This document shows positions 1-22,331 of a DNA stretch of 64,000 nt, piece by piece. Below the pieces are notes generated by a model, which was given only the letters and a program-made list of their open reading frames with translations, was not told the origin of the DNA and searched no databases. A program made the position numbers and the translations under genes. How positions within the stretch are numbered: the first letter of the stretch is position 1; every line of letters starts with the position of its first letter. Origin of the DNA: Tubulanus polymorphus (Eukaryota; Nemertea; Palaeonemertea; Tubulaniformes; Tubulanidae); assembly GCF_964204645.1 (NCBI RefSeq), contig NC_134028.1, positions 1,426,001 to 1,490,000 on the forward strand, in the 5' to 3' direction.

Positions 1-1148
1 TCATTCTATTCTTAATCGTGTCGAATCGATTGTTCAAATTCTTTGATAAAATCATCTATCCGTATAGAATATCGTTCTAGAAGGTTCAAAAATTGGTGTT
101 AATCGTTGTCATTACCGTGGTGATGTCTTATAATTAATAATTATGAATAATTGTGCATGGATTTTTTACAGGGAAGATATTTTTGCCAATTTCCCCCCTG
201 AGCTGCTTTGCATACGATATGAGAACTGATGAATACGAATATGATATCGATGTTGTGTTATTTGATGTTGATGTTGTTGTTGCTACTAAACCGGTTTATT
301 TTTGATTTCAGGCTTTTCGATAAAAATGTTTTGTCCGTTTTCCTGTACTGACAGCAATGCATCATTTTGTTTTTCCAAAAACTATTAACTAAATGGATTG
401 GGTGGGGTGGTTTAGGGAGGTTTGTCCATACACTACTCAACGCGTGAGAGATACCCCTGATTGGATAGCCTAGCATTCTTTGTGATAAGCCAGGAATTAT
501 AGGGATCTGACTGGAAAGGGTTAATTTATGTATATTAATAAAAACCTTTATATCACGTGGCTAATGTGGAAACTAATGTTTTCAGTTTCTATCTATCTGT
601 TGTCTATACATGAAGCGTGTATCTGTAGTTTAATGTACGGTAGATCATTGAAAACTAAATAAGCTTCAGTTGTTCGGTTGTTGATGATAAATCCTGATTT
701 ATTTAACGATGGATCGAGATCTCGTTGTAATGCAGTTTTATGCCCGACTCGCGGTAAAATTCCATCGCATCTTCGCATTTTATTAATTGAATTATGTTCA
801 CGTTGAAAAACCCATCAGTTTTATTGATATAAGACTTTATATGAAAATCCGACCATACAAACGAGAAATGAGTCTGAAATGTTTCCTCGCGCCGATATTT
901 TTTTCTTTGTTTCGACTATATTCTAATAGTCATCTTTAACTGTAGCCCTGACAATGACTGCCGTTATTCAAATTAAGTCAAAACGTTGAATATATAATAT
1001 AAGCTGAAGGGAACATTTCATACTCGTCTTTCTTGTCGTAACTTTAATATTAGAAATCCTGCATTCGGAAAGAGAAAGTTTTCCTTCTGTTTCAACTATG
1101 TCCTCATATTAGATTTTGTAATGAAAATCGATGTAAATTTTTCTACAG

Positions 1149-10812
<9,664 letters not shown>

Positions 10813-12444
10813 CCACAAACAGAGAGAAAGAAAGACGTTGATGAAAGGGTTGTTTAAACGAATGAGAATAGCACATTACTCACATCAGTCATTACACGAC
10901 GACGACGACCGCGACACGGACAGAGATGTGCTCGAAGTTCTCATCAGCTCGTCGTCGGTGTCATCTCGTATCGTTCTTTTTCTTCTTCTACTACTTTTTA
11001 TTGCGCTGCGTTTAAAACCAAAAAAAAAAATGAAACCTTTTTCCGAGAGACGAAAATTTGATAACGTTGAAAAAATGAAAAATAGCCGGCTGTTCACGAG
11101 ATGTGACGAGATATTGGTCAGAGGACGTGGCGAGACGCAGCTGTAACGCTCGCTGATATTCGCATGCACGCTCGCTCATTAATGATTGACATATGAAGAC
11201 ACGCCCCCGAGTGACAGGGCATGAATACTTATTGAAAAGCGCGTCGTTTTCACACGTTTTAAAAACATACATATGTAAATTCACTTTCCATGTGAACTTT
11301 CAAACTTCATCTAGTGATAAGCTATATATTTTTTACATCCGTGTGTGGGTAAATGGGTCAATTTAATTCTCAATATTATTATTATTATGATTATTATTAT
11401 AATGAGTTATATTTATTATTTCATCCATGGAAGAATGTTAATTTCGTTATACTACATAGCTCTTAGTGTACATTTTTTCGATTGATTATTATAGTAATTA
11501 GTATAATTCTGATAGAGATACGAGATGAAATTTGTTAACATTGAATCTTAATCAGACAAAGTCAACCGTTTTTGTCAGTACATGTTAAACTGGGAATATC
11601 TGCACTTAAGGAATTTGTGAATCAGGAAAAATCGAATTCTATTGTGGAATAATGCTAGTGGAGTTGACCAAAAAACGAGGATCTCTTAATGACTAAAATG
11701 GAAACCTGCCTGGCAAAGTCTAGTTACAGATTGTTGCGCCCTCTACGTTATTTTTGCTCATCCGTATTTTGCAGCCATCTGTATCTCATTCTCTAGATTA
11801 ATTCATTAAAAATGAGCACGTCTTAAGTTTTATTCTAGAATCAAGTCTGTGGTTAAACTTAGTCTTTAAAACTCGCTCAAGGCTTAGTTTTAGCCTACTT
11901 ATTTTTCTTCAAAATATTTAGATTATGTATAAGAGATAACACCTATTTCAGCTCCCTATTTTGAATATTTTGTTCGATTTCCGATATAGATATTTATGAT
12001 ATGGTCAATTTCATCCACCCATAAAAACTTACGTTATGATTAGGTTGAAACCCTGGGCCCCAGTTTCACGAAGAGAAGTTGGTTTAGAAATACAAAGCTC
12101 AAGTTCGGTAACGTAAGGTGGCTACTGAATTTTTTTCTGTAAAACTGGTGATCTATGGATGAACTGAAGTACATATCATTTAGCAGTGAATCATGACTCG
12201 CGATGTGCTCTAGAATTGTGTTGAATTGTGGATATTTCGAACGCAATGAGGTGGAAAGCTATACAATATCGTATATGCATTTCAACTTAAAATCAGTTGG
12301 GAAAGGAAATAATTTTTCCATATATAAAACTTATAAACAATTATGAAAAAAAAAAAAACGATTTTGACTCAATGATATTGTAATATTGTATAGTGTACAT
12401 TTTTATTGTTGTTGTGTGATGATGAATCTAAAACATTTAAACTC

Positions 12445-12528
12445 CCTCGATCTGCCTCGATCTGCCTCGATCTGCCTCGATCTGCCTCGATCTGCCTCGA
12501 TCTGCCTCGATCTGCCTCGATCTGCCTA
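12445..12528. repeat. 10-bp minisatellite (TCTGCCTCGA)n
   Basis: Eight perfect or near-perfect copies of TCTGCCTCGA. It makes spurious open frames on both strands because the unit lacks stops. It lies within the likely CaMKII 3'UTR. Confidence 0.97.
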
Positions 12529-12699
12529 CCCTCCTCTTCCACGACATGAAAACAATTTAAAATCAGGGCAGATTCTATTACGACATATTCAGCAGTTTTC
12601 AAACAGACCAAACTACTCTCTACTGTGAGTACCAGTATTCAGTCACTACCAGGAACACCTGAAATAGAACTGCAGATCTGTCCCTACCTCGGATCACCG

Positions 12700-12718
12700 C
12701 CCCCCCCCCCCCCCCCCC
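12700..12718. repeat. Poly-C tract (19 C)
   Basis: Homopolymer of 19 C in the likely CaMKII 3'UTR. C-rich 3'UTR tracts can bind KH-domain poly(C)-binding proteins, which is inference here. Length is prone to sequencing error. Confidence 0.95.
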
Positions 12719-13650
12719 ATGTAGGTATAGATAGGGAGGTGTTCTGTCACTGTCACGTGCCTGGTAGAGGGCAGCACCTCCCTGATATAGGGCATGTAGA
12801 AATGCTGAACACTATAATTAATCCAGTATATTATAAGCACAAATAAAGCTTTTAGTATAATGACCGACTGACCTACGTTATGATGAAGTTTAAACCTCGT
12901 GATTCAAATTTTCTTACATATAAATCTCAGTGTTCGTCTGTATTTGTAAATAGAAGCAACAAATTTAATATATTCTGCTCTGTACACGTTTCATATATCT
13001 AAAAATATGACAACACGGTCGTTTGCGAAGCAATCGCAAAAAGTTTGTCTGAAACATTCGTTCATTTAAAACGTTTTCTCACAAAACCATGCAACTGTAG
13101 CGTGCATATATTATTATAATTATCATTATTAGAAGCTATATTTTTTTCTTATTATTATAATATAGTGAAAACGGTGTTGATGATTTATTTTCTGAATGGT
13201 TGAATGACTCGTTGCCTGTCTGGATCGAAACTGCCGCAGCTGGCTGATGTCCCAGGCCGAAAAATCATTAGTTATTTTGACCATATTTATTATATGCGAT
13301 TCCCTCTGAAGAGAATCTCCTCTTTCTCTAAACTAAAGATGAATTTGAAATGCCGCCACGTTCAGTGAATTGTGGTGAAAAACGTATTACGATTAGGAAA
13401 ATTATTATTAATGTATGATGAAGTGAGAAGGCCATGTGAATAAAATGGTTTCGAATCTAGTCTGACCTAGCGTTAAATAATGAAATAAGTATCATATGTG
13501 AAATGAAAAACCACTGTATATTGATAATTATTATTAATATTATTATTATTGACTTGTAAATGTATAAGATATTTTGACAGTTTTCATTGAATCTGATTGT
13601 TATATGAATTGTACATGTCACACATAATAAAAAATACCTCTGTAATTCTT

Positions 13651-14768
13651 ATCATGTTAAAAGTACGTTCGTCTCTTATAGTAAAAAATTGTATAATGAT
13701 ATGATATGATATGATGATGATGACTGTTTGGGTGCAATATTTGAATGGTTTTTACCACAATATCTCGCGCTATCTCAATCAGAAATATGCGATTCTCAAC
13801 TGGATGCAGCAAAATCCCGATCGGTGTTGAAATTAGTAATTTAGAAATTTTAACTAAATTTTTTGATAATCATTTATTGAATGTTAGCACGATACACGTT
13901 AGAGATATGTAAAGAAATAAATGTAGATTCTTAAGATGAAAATAGATAAAGTTCACTTTGATGCAACGATGTCTGTAAATCAGTGAGCGAGGGATGTCTG
14001 TGTTCAGTTGAGTATCGTATAACTAATGACTTTGAGAGAGTGTGTTATTCACACTAAACACTTTCAAGACATCGTAGCACACAATGAATACATTGTTATT
14101 ATTATTATTATTATTATTAAAACTAGCACTAAAAACATTGATGAACCTAAAATAAAGGCGTTTCCCATAACGAGGTAGCCTACAATTTAAAGCAGTTCGA
14201 TGTTCAATTGTCGTATGATTTTTTGCTCTTTTTCATCATTTTCAAAAAAAAAATTTTACAATTTTAGCCATTGAAATGACAGAAAAATGCGAGTATTTGT
14301 ACTATTATTATCATCATTATTGTCCAACAGTGTTGACAGACATTTTTTGAATCCCTACTTGCTATCTATGAATGTGATTGTGTAGTTGGACTCTATCTTG
14401 TCTAGCCTGTCAATTCTTTGGTGGTAGTGCTAAAAATATAAAATAGAATGGTCTATTTAAAGCTTTCATTCTACTGAAAATATTCCAGAAGAAATAAAAA
14501 GCATAAAAAGCTCAAATTGTTTGTTTTATGTCTTTTGTGAAATGAGGATAATGAAAAGATCTCAAGGGAAATCGCCTGAATGCTTTTTACCAGTCAGAAG
14601 CTTGGGTTAGGGTTAAGCATGTGATCTGTTTGTTTATACCATGTGACCTGTTCTGGCCAATCAGAGCCAGGATTAGGGTTAAGCATGTGGGTCATTTGCA
14701 TATCATGTGACCAGCTCTGACCAATCAGAAGCCACGATTCATATTTCGACGCCGAGCGTCGAGGCGAG
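13651..14768. other. Intergenic, AT-rich, no gene seen
   Basis: No supported exon. It contains ATT runs (14095-14119) and, at 14600-14735, two related blocks with GGGTTAAGCATGTG, ATGTGACC and CCAATCAGA. A related block recurs at 32655-32690 (CATGTGACCAGCTCTGACCA), so it belongs to a dispersed repeat. Confidence 0.6.
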
Positions 14769-15166
14769 TAAAGCCTAACGCACATCGACGACATCATTTG
14801 TCGATGTGAGCGAGCTTACGACTGGTTAGCGTCCATCTATCTCCAGTTCCACCCAGTTGCTCATGTTCTACTTTTGAGCAACTAGTTGTACTCAGTTGCT
14901 CTCATATCCGTCGATGTGAGCGCTCCATAATCAACAACACATGGTTGTAACTGACTAAAACAAAGCTATTTGTCACGTGACTTGTGATGCCCTCAAGAAT
15001 ATTTGCTAAACCACATCTCAGTGGCTGTCGATGTGTGCGCTATGGACCTAGCGACCGGCATGAGCCACGCAGTTGCTGGGGTTTACTAAATTTTCGATGT
15101 GCGCGGGGTACTCGCTCACTAGCAACTAGTTGTCTCCAGTCGCTTTATCGATGTGCGCTAGGCTTA
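14769..15166. mobile_element. MITE-like element, about 0.4 kb, with internal 12-mer repeats
   Basis: The left end TAAAGCCTAACGCACATCGA is the near-complement of the right end TCGATGTGCGCTAGGCTTA. Inside are five copies of TCGATGTGNGCG (near 14800, 14910, 15028, 15093 and 15148) and several ACTAGTTG / CAGTTGCT blocks. No protein is encoded, so it is probably a non-autonomous DNA transposon. Confidence 0.65.
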
Positions 15167-15266
15167 ACGAGGAGAAGATCGTGAAACTCGGGATTAGATA
15201 CGAACAATCTGGAGACGCTACGGAATCTACAGATCAGTGTAAACTATTAGAGTATGAGGTACGCGG

Positions 15267-15487
15267 GTAAAAGTGCAGATCCGCACCTCTCGTGGTTGAC
15301 GCAATCTGCTGAATGACAGAATCCAGGCTAAATTCTTTCTACTCTCTCTAGTGCTCTAGTGAAGATATCTTAAAATTAGCCAATGGCAATGTACTGAATT
15401 GCTGATGACATTTTGAATCTGAAACAATGATATTTCATGTAATTGATTGAACCGTTTATGCGGAGAGGTGCGGATCTGCACTTTTAC
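15267..15487. mobile_element. MITE with perfect 25-bp terminal inverted repeats
   Basis: A 25-bp sequence beginning GTAAAAGTGCAGATCCGCAC at 15267-15291 recurs as its exact complement at 15463-15487. The 221-bp element has an AT-rich core without coding potential. The flanks (ACGCGG on the left, CGGCACGCG on the right) are similar, but a clean target duplication is not evident. Confidence 0.8.
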
Positions 15488-16251
15488 CGGCACGCGAAGA
15501 TGAAGAGATTTGTAATTTTTTACAATGTTCACTGTATAATTTCACTTGTCACTCAGATTCATCTTTAACTTTACATCAATTGAATTTTCATTCTAACGGT
15601 CACATACAAATAGTCGACAATGATGAACATTTTACTCAGTTCTAGTAAATAGTAATACCGGTAGTCAATGTGTGTGTTTAAGGGTTTTGTTGCTCATGTA
15701 ACTGTTCATCGATCTTTCATTTTTGTAAAAATTAGAATAAACATGTTTTCCTGAAGCTATGAGTCATCGATTTTTGTAGCTGTAATCAGTATCAGTGATT
15801 TTGAGTTCGAACCTGGGACGCCCCTGTTTATCCTCTATTGAGCATCAGGACAACTTGGACCACAACTGGATTTGAACCCGGGACACCCCTGTACATCCTC
15901 TATTCGGCATCAGGACCACTCAGTATCAGTAATTACTGGGTTTGAACCCGGGACACCCCTGTTCATCGCTTTATCCATCAGGACAACTCTGAATCACAGC
16001 AATTGATGGGTTTGAACCCAGGATACCCCTGTACATCCTCTATTCAGCATCAGTACCACTCTGAATCAGTGTCAGTAATTACTGGGTTTGAACTCGGGAC
16101 ACCCCCGTACATCCTCTATTCAGCATCAGGACAACTCTGAATCAGCATCAGTAATTACTGGGTTCGAACCCGGTACATCCTCCATTCAGCATCAGGACCA
16201 CTCTGAACCAGTTATCAGTAATTACTTTTGTTGAGATATCAACATTTTACC

Positions 16252-19200
16252 GTACGGTGCTGCCTCTATGCTCATCGTTAGCGGGATTTTTATACACTAA
16301 CGTTAGTCAACACTGGCAAGCTAAGGTCACGGAGTATAACTGGACAGCACGTCGATTGCCAGAGTTGACATTAGTTAGTGTATGAAAATCCCGCTAACGA
16401 TGAGCATAGCGGCAGCACCGTACGGTCGGAACACCCCTGTACATCCTTTATTCAGTATCAGGACAACTCTGAATCAGCATCAGTAATTACTGGGTTCGAA
16501 CACGGGACACCCCGGTACATCCTCCATTCAGCATCAGGACCACTCTGAACCAGTTTTCAGTAATTACTTTTGTTGAGATATCAACATTTTACCGTACGGT
16601 GCTGCCTCTATGCTCATCGTTAGCGGGATATCTATACACTAACGTTAGTCAACACTGGCAAGCTAAGGTCACGGAGTATAACTGGACAGCACGTCGATTG
16701 CCAGAGTTGACTTTAGTTAGTGTATGAAAATCCCGCTAACGATGAGCATAGCGGCACCACTGTACGGTCGGGACAACCCTGTACATCCTCTATTCAGCAT
16801 CAGTACCGCTCTGAATCAGTATCAGTAATTACTGGGTTCGAACCCGGGACTTCCCGTACATCCTATATTCAGCATCAGGACCACTCGGAATCAGCATCAG
16901 TAATTACTGGGTTTGAACCTGGGACACCCCCGTACATCCTCTATTCAGCATCAGGACCACTCTGAATCAGTATCAGTAATTACTTGGTTTGATACCGGGG
17001 TACCCCTGTACATCCTCCATTCAGCATCACGACCACTCTGAACCAGTTATCAGTAATGATTTTTGTTGAGATATCAACATTTTACCGTACGGTGCGGCCT
17101 CTATGCTCATCGTTAGCGGGATTTTTATACACTAACGTTAGTCAACTCTGGCAAGCTAAGTCACGGAATATAACTGGACAGCACGTCGATTGCCAGAGTT
17201 GACTATCGTTAGTGTATGAAAATCACGCTAACGATGAGCATAGCGGCAGCACTGTACGGTCGTGACACCCTGTACATCCTCTATTCAGCATCAGTACCGC
17301 TCTGAATCAGTATCAGTAATTACTGGGTTCGAGCCCGGGACACCCCTGTTCATCCTTTATCCATCAGGACCACTCTGAATCACAGTAATTGATGGGTTTG
17401 AACCCGGGACACCCCCGTACATCCTCTATTCAGCATCAGTTATTACTGGGTTCGAACCCGGGACACCCCGGTACATCCTCCATTCAGCATCAGGATCACT
17501 CTGAATCAGTTATCAGTAATTACTTTTGTTAAGATATCAACATTTTACCATTCGGTGCTGCCTCTATGCTCATCGTTAGCGGAATTTTTATACACTAACG
17601 TTAGTCAACTCTGGCAAGCTAAGCTCACGGAGTATAACTGGACAGCACGTCGATTGCCAGAGTTGACTTTAGTTAGTGTATGAAAATCCCGCTAACGATG
17701 AGCATAGCGGCAGCACCGTACGGTCGGAACACCCCTGTACATCCTTTATTCAGTATCAGGACAACTCTGAATCAGCATCAGTAATTACTGGGTTCGAACA
17801 CGGGACACCCCGGTACATCCTCCATTCAGCATCAGGACCACTCTGAACATGTTATCAGTAATTACTTTTGTTGAGATATCAACATTTTACCGTACGGTGC
17901 TGCCTCTATGCTCATCGTTAGCGGGATATTTATACACTAACGTTAGTCGACTCTGGCAAGCTAAGGTCACGGAGTATAACTGGACAGCACGTCGATTGCC
18001 AGAGTTGACTTTAGTTAGTGTATGAAAATCCCGCTAACGATGAGCATAGCGGCAGCACCGTACGGTCGGAACACCCCTGTACATCCTTTATTCAGTATCA
18101 GGACAACTCTGAATCAGCATCAGTAATTACTGGGTTCGAACACGGGACACCCCGGTACATCCTCCATTCAGCATCAGGACCACTCTGAACATGTTATCAG
18201 TAATTACTTTTGTTGAGATATCAACATTTTACCGTACGGTGCTGCCTCTATGCTCATCGTTAGCGGGATATTTATACACTAACGTTAGTCGACTCTGGCA
18301 AGCTAAGGTCACGGAGTATAACTGGACAGCACGTCGATTGCCAGAGTTGACATTAGTTAGTGTATGAAAATCCCGCTAACGATGAGCATAGCGGCAGCAC
18401 CGTACGGTCGGAACACCCCTGTACATCCTTTATTCAGTATCAGGACAACTCTGAATCAGCATCAGTAATTACTGGGTTCGAACACGGGACACCCCGGTAC
18501 ATCCTCCATTCAGCATCAGGACCACTCTGAACCAGTTATCAGTAATTACTTTTGTTGAGATATCAACATTTTACCGTACGGTGCTGCCTCTATGCTCATC
18601 GTTAGCGGGATATTTATACACTAACGTTAGTCAACACTGGCAAGCTAAGGTCACGGAGTATAACTGGACAGCACGTCGATTGCCAGAGTTGACTTTAGTT
18701 AGTGTATGAAAATCCCGCTAACGATGAGCATAGCGGCACCACTGTACGGTCGGGACAACCCTGTACATCCTCTATTCAGCATCAGTACCGCTCTGAATCA
18801 GTATCAGTAATTACTGGGTTCGAACCCGGGACTTCCCGTACATCCTATATTCAGCATCAGGACCACTCGGAATCAGCATCAGTAATTACTGGGTTTGAAC
18901 CTGGGACACCCCCGTACATCCTCTATTCAGCATCAGGACCACTCTGAATCAGCATCAGTAATTACTGGATTCGAACCCGGGATACCCCTGTACATCCTCT
19001 ATTCAGCATCAGGACCACTCGGAATCAGCATCAGTAATTACTGGGTTTGAAGCCGGGACACCCCCGTACATCCTCTATTCAGCATCAGGACCACTCTGAA
19101 TCAGTATCAGTAATTACTTGTTTTGATACCGGGGTACCCCTGTACATCCTCCATTCAGCATCACGACCACTCTGATGCAGTTATCAGTAATAATTTTTGT

Positions 19201-22200
19201 TGATATATCAACATTTTACCGTACGGTGCTGCCTCTATGCTCATCGTTAGCGAGATTTTTATACACTAACGTTAGTCAACTCTGGCAAGCTAAGGTCACG
19301 GAATATAACTGGACAGCACGTCGATTGCCAGAGTTGACTATCGTTAGTGTATGAAAATCACGCTAACGATGAGCATAGCGGCAGCACTGTACGGTCGGGA
19401 CACCCCTGTACATCCTCTATTCAGCATCAGTACCGCTCTGAATCAGTATCAATAATTACTGGGTTCGAGCCCGGGACACCCCTGTTCATCCTTTATCCAT
19501 CAGGACCACTCTGAATCACAGTAATTGATGGGTTTGAACCCGGGACACCCCCGTACATCCTCTATTCAGCATCAAGACCACTCTTAATCAGCATCAGTAA
19601 TTACTGGGTTCGAATGCGGGACACCCCGGTACATCCTCCATTCAGCATCAGGACCACTCTGAACCAGTTATCAGTAATTACTTTTGTTGAGATATCAACA
19701 TTTTACCGTACGGTGCTGCCTCTATGCTCATCGTTAGCGGGATTTTTATACACTAACGTTAGTCAACTCTGGCAAGCTAAGCTCACGGAGTATAACTGGA
19801 CAGCACGTCGATTGCCAGAGTTGACTTTAGTTAGTGTATGAAAATCCCGCTAACGATGAGCATAGCGGCACCACTGTACGGTCAGGACAACCCTGTACAT
19901 CCTCTATTCAGCATCAGTACCACTCGGAATCAGCATCAGTAATTACTGGTTTTGAACCCGGGACACCCCTCTTCATCCTTTATCCACCAGGACCACTCTG
20001 AATCACAGTAATTGATGGGTTTGAACCCGGGACACCCCCGTACATCCTCTATTCAGCATCAGGACCACTCTGAATCAGCATCAGTTATTACTGGGTTCGA
20101 ACCCGGGACACCCCGGTACATCCTCCATTCAGCATCAGGATCACTCTGAATCAGTTATCAGTAATTACTTTTGTTAAGATATCAACATTTTACCATTCGG
20201 TGCTGCCTCTATGCTCATCGTTAGCGGGATATTTATACACTAACTAAAGTCAACTTTGGCAAGCTAAGGTCACGGAGTATAACTGGACAGCACGTCGATT
20301 GCCAGAGCTGACTTTAGTTAGTGTATGAAAATCCCGCTAACGATGAGCATAGCGGCACCACTGTACGGTCGGGACAACCCTGTACATCCTCTATTCAGCA
20401 TCAGTACCGCTCTGAATCAGTATCAGTAATTACTGGGTTCGAACCCGGGACTTCCCGTACATCCTATATTCAGCATCAGGACCACTCGGAATCAGCATCA
20501 GTAATTACTGGGTTTGAACCTGGGACACCCCCGTACATCCTCTATTCAGCATCAGGACCACTCTGAATCAGCATCAGTAATTACTGGATTCGAACCCGGG
20601 ATACCCCTGTACATCCTCTATTCAGCATCAGGACCACTCGGAATCAGCATCAGTAATTACTGGGTTTGAAGCCGGGACACCCCCGTACATCCTCTATTCA
20701 GCATCAGGACCACTCTGAATCAGTATCAGTAATTACTTGTTTTGATACCGGGGTACCCCTGTACATCCTCCATTCAGCATCACGACCACTCTGATGCAGT
20801 TATCAGTAATAATTTTTGTTGATATATCAACATTTTACCGTACGGTGCTGCCTCTATGCTCATCGTTAGCGAGATTTTTATACACTAACGTTAGTCAACT
20901 CTGGCAAGCTAAGGTCACGGAATATAACTGGACAGCACGTCGATTGCCAGAGTTGACTATCGTTAGTGTATGAAATTCACGCTAACGATGAGCATAGCGG
21001 CAGCACTGTACGGTCGGGACACCCCTGTACATCCTCTATTCAGCATCAGTACCGCTCTGAATCAGTATCAATAATTACTGGGTTCGAGCCCGGGACACCC
21101 CTGTTCATCCTTTATCCATCAGGACCACTCTGAATCACAGTAATTGATGGGTTTGAACCCGGGACACCCCCGTACATCCTCTATTCAGCATCAAGACCAC
21201 TCTTAATCAGCATCAGTAATTACTGGGTTCGAACGCGGGACACCCCGGTACATCCTCCATTCAGCATCAGGACCACTCTGAACCAGTTATCAGTAATTAC
21301 TTTTGTTGAGATATCAACATTTTACCGTACGGTGCTGCCTCTATGCTCATCGTTAGCGGGATTTTTATACACTAACGTTAGTCAACTCTGGCAAGCTAAG
21401 CTCACGGAGTATAACTGGACAGCACGTCGATTGCCAGAGTTGACTTTAGTTAGTGTATGAAAATCCCGCTAACGATGAGCATAGCGGCACCACTGTACGG
21501 TCAGGACAACCCTGTACATCCTCTATTCAGCATCAGTACCACTCGGAATCAGCATCAGTAATTACTGGTTTTGAACCCGGGACACCCCTCTTCATCCTTT
21601 ATCCACCAGGACCACTCTGAATCACAGTAATTGATGGGTTTGAACCCGGGACACCCCCGTACATCCTCTATTCAGCATCAGGACCACTCTGAATCAGCAT
21701 CAGTTATTACTGGGTTCGAACCCGGGACACCCCGGTACATCCTCCATTCAGCATCAGGATCACTCTGAATCAGTTATCAGTAATTACTTTTGTTAAGATA
21801 TCAACATTTTACCATTCGGTGCTGCCTCTATGCTCATCGTTAGCGGGATATTTATACACTAACTAAAGTCAACTTTGGCAAGCTAAGGTCACGGAGTATA
21901 ACTGGACAGCACGTCGATTGCCAGAGCTGACTTTAGTTAGTGTATGAAAATCCCGCTAACGATGAGCATAGCGGCAGCACCTTACGGTCGGAACACCCCT
22001 GTACATCCTTTATTCAGCATCAGGACAACTCTGAATCAGCATCAGTAATTACTGGGTTCGAACACGGGACACCCCGGTACATCCTCCATTCAGCATCAGG
22101 ACCACTCTGAACCAGTTATCAGTAATTACTTTTGTTGAGATATCAACATTTTACCGTACGGTGCTGCCTCTATGCTCATCGTTAGCGGGATATTTATACA

Positions 22201-22331
22201 CTAACGTTAGTCGACTCTGGCAAGCTAAGGTCACGGAGTATAACTGGACAGCACGTCGATTGCCAGAGTTGACTTTAGTTAGTGTATGAAAATCCCGCTA
22301 ACGATGAGCATAGCGGCAGCACTGTACGGTC
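16252..22331. repeat. Fourteen copies of a fold-back palindrome inside the satellite
   Basis: Each copy begins ACCGTACGGTGCTGCCTCTA and ends with the near-complement, with arms of about 72 nt at roughly 95% identity and a loop of about 35 nt containing GTATAACTGGACAGCACG. The marker CTCATCGTTAGCG starts at 16271, 16613, 17106, 17569, 17911, 18253, 18595, 19240, 19727, 20214, 20859, 21346, 21833 and 22175. A small hairpin (TGTTGA-GATA-TCAACA) precedes most copies. It looks like a fold-back transposon that inserted into a satellite unit and was amplified with it. Confidence 0.9.
18702..21940. repeat. Two tandem copies of a 1619-bp higher-order repeat
   Basis: Markers at 18702/20321, 19240/20859, 19727/21346 and 20214/21833 are all exactly 1619 bp apart, and the intervening text is almost identical, including shared private variants (for example CACTCTGATGCAG before palindromes 8 and 11, and CTAACTAAAGTCAACTTTGG in palindromes 10 and 13). 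This is a recent tandem duplication spanning three palindromes. Confidence 0.92.

Larger units (their letters stand above)
10813..13650 (+). other. Probable CaMKII 3'UTR and downstream sequence
   Basis: No reading frame continues after the TAG. AATAAA hexamers on the plus strand occur at 12842-12847, 13439-13444 and 13626-13631, so 3' ends near 12.86 or 13.65 kb are possible. A Pumilio-type TGTAAATA lies at 12945-12952. The stretch also carries a 10-bp minisatellite, a C tract and ATT-rich runs. The exact end cannot be set without transcripts. Confidence 0.5.

Noticed and set aside
12369-12628. Paired 80-residue frames rich in DRGRSRQIEA / DLPRSASICL
   Set aside because: They are produced by the stop-free 10-bp minisatellite.
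14600-14700. GGGTTAGGGTTAAG and the GGGTTA-rich stretch near 49000
   Set aside because: They resemble telomere repeats, but too few and too irregular to be interstitial telomeric arrays.
16720-20566. Three identical 81-residue open frames (16720, 18702, 20321)
   Set aside because: They lie wholly inside the satellite and repeat because the DNA repeats; the composition tracks the 76-bp unit and no start context or homology exists.
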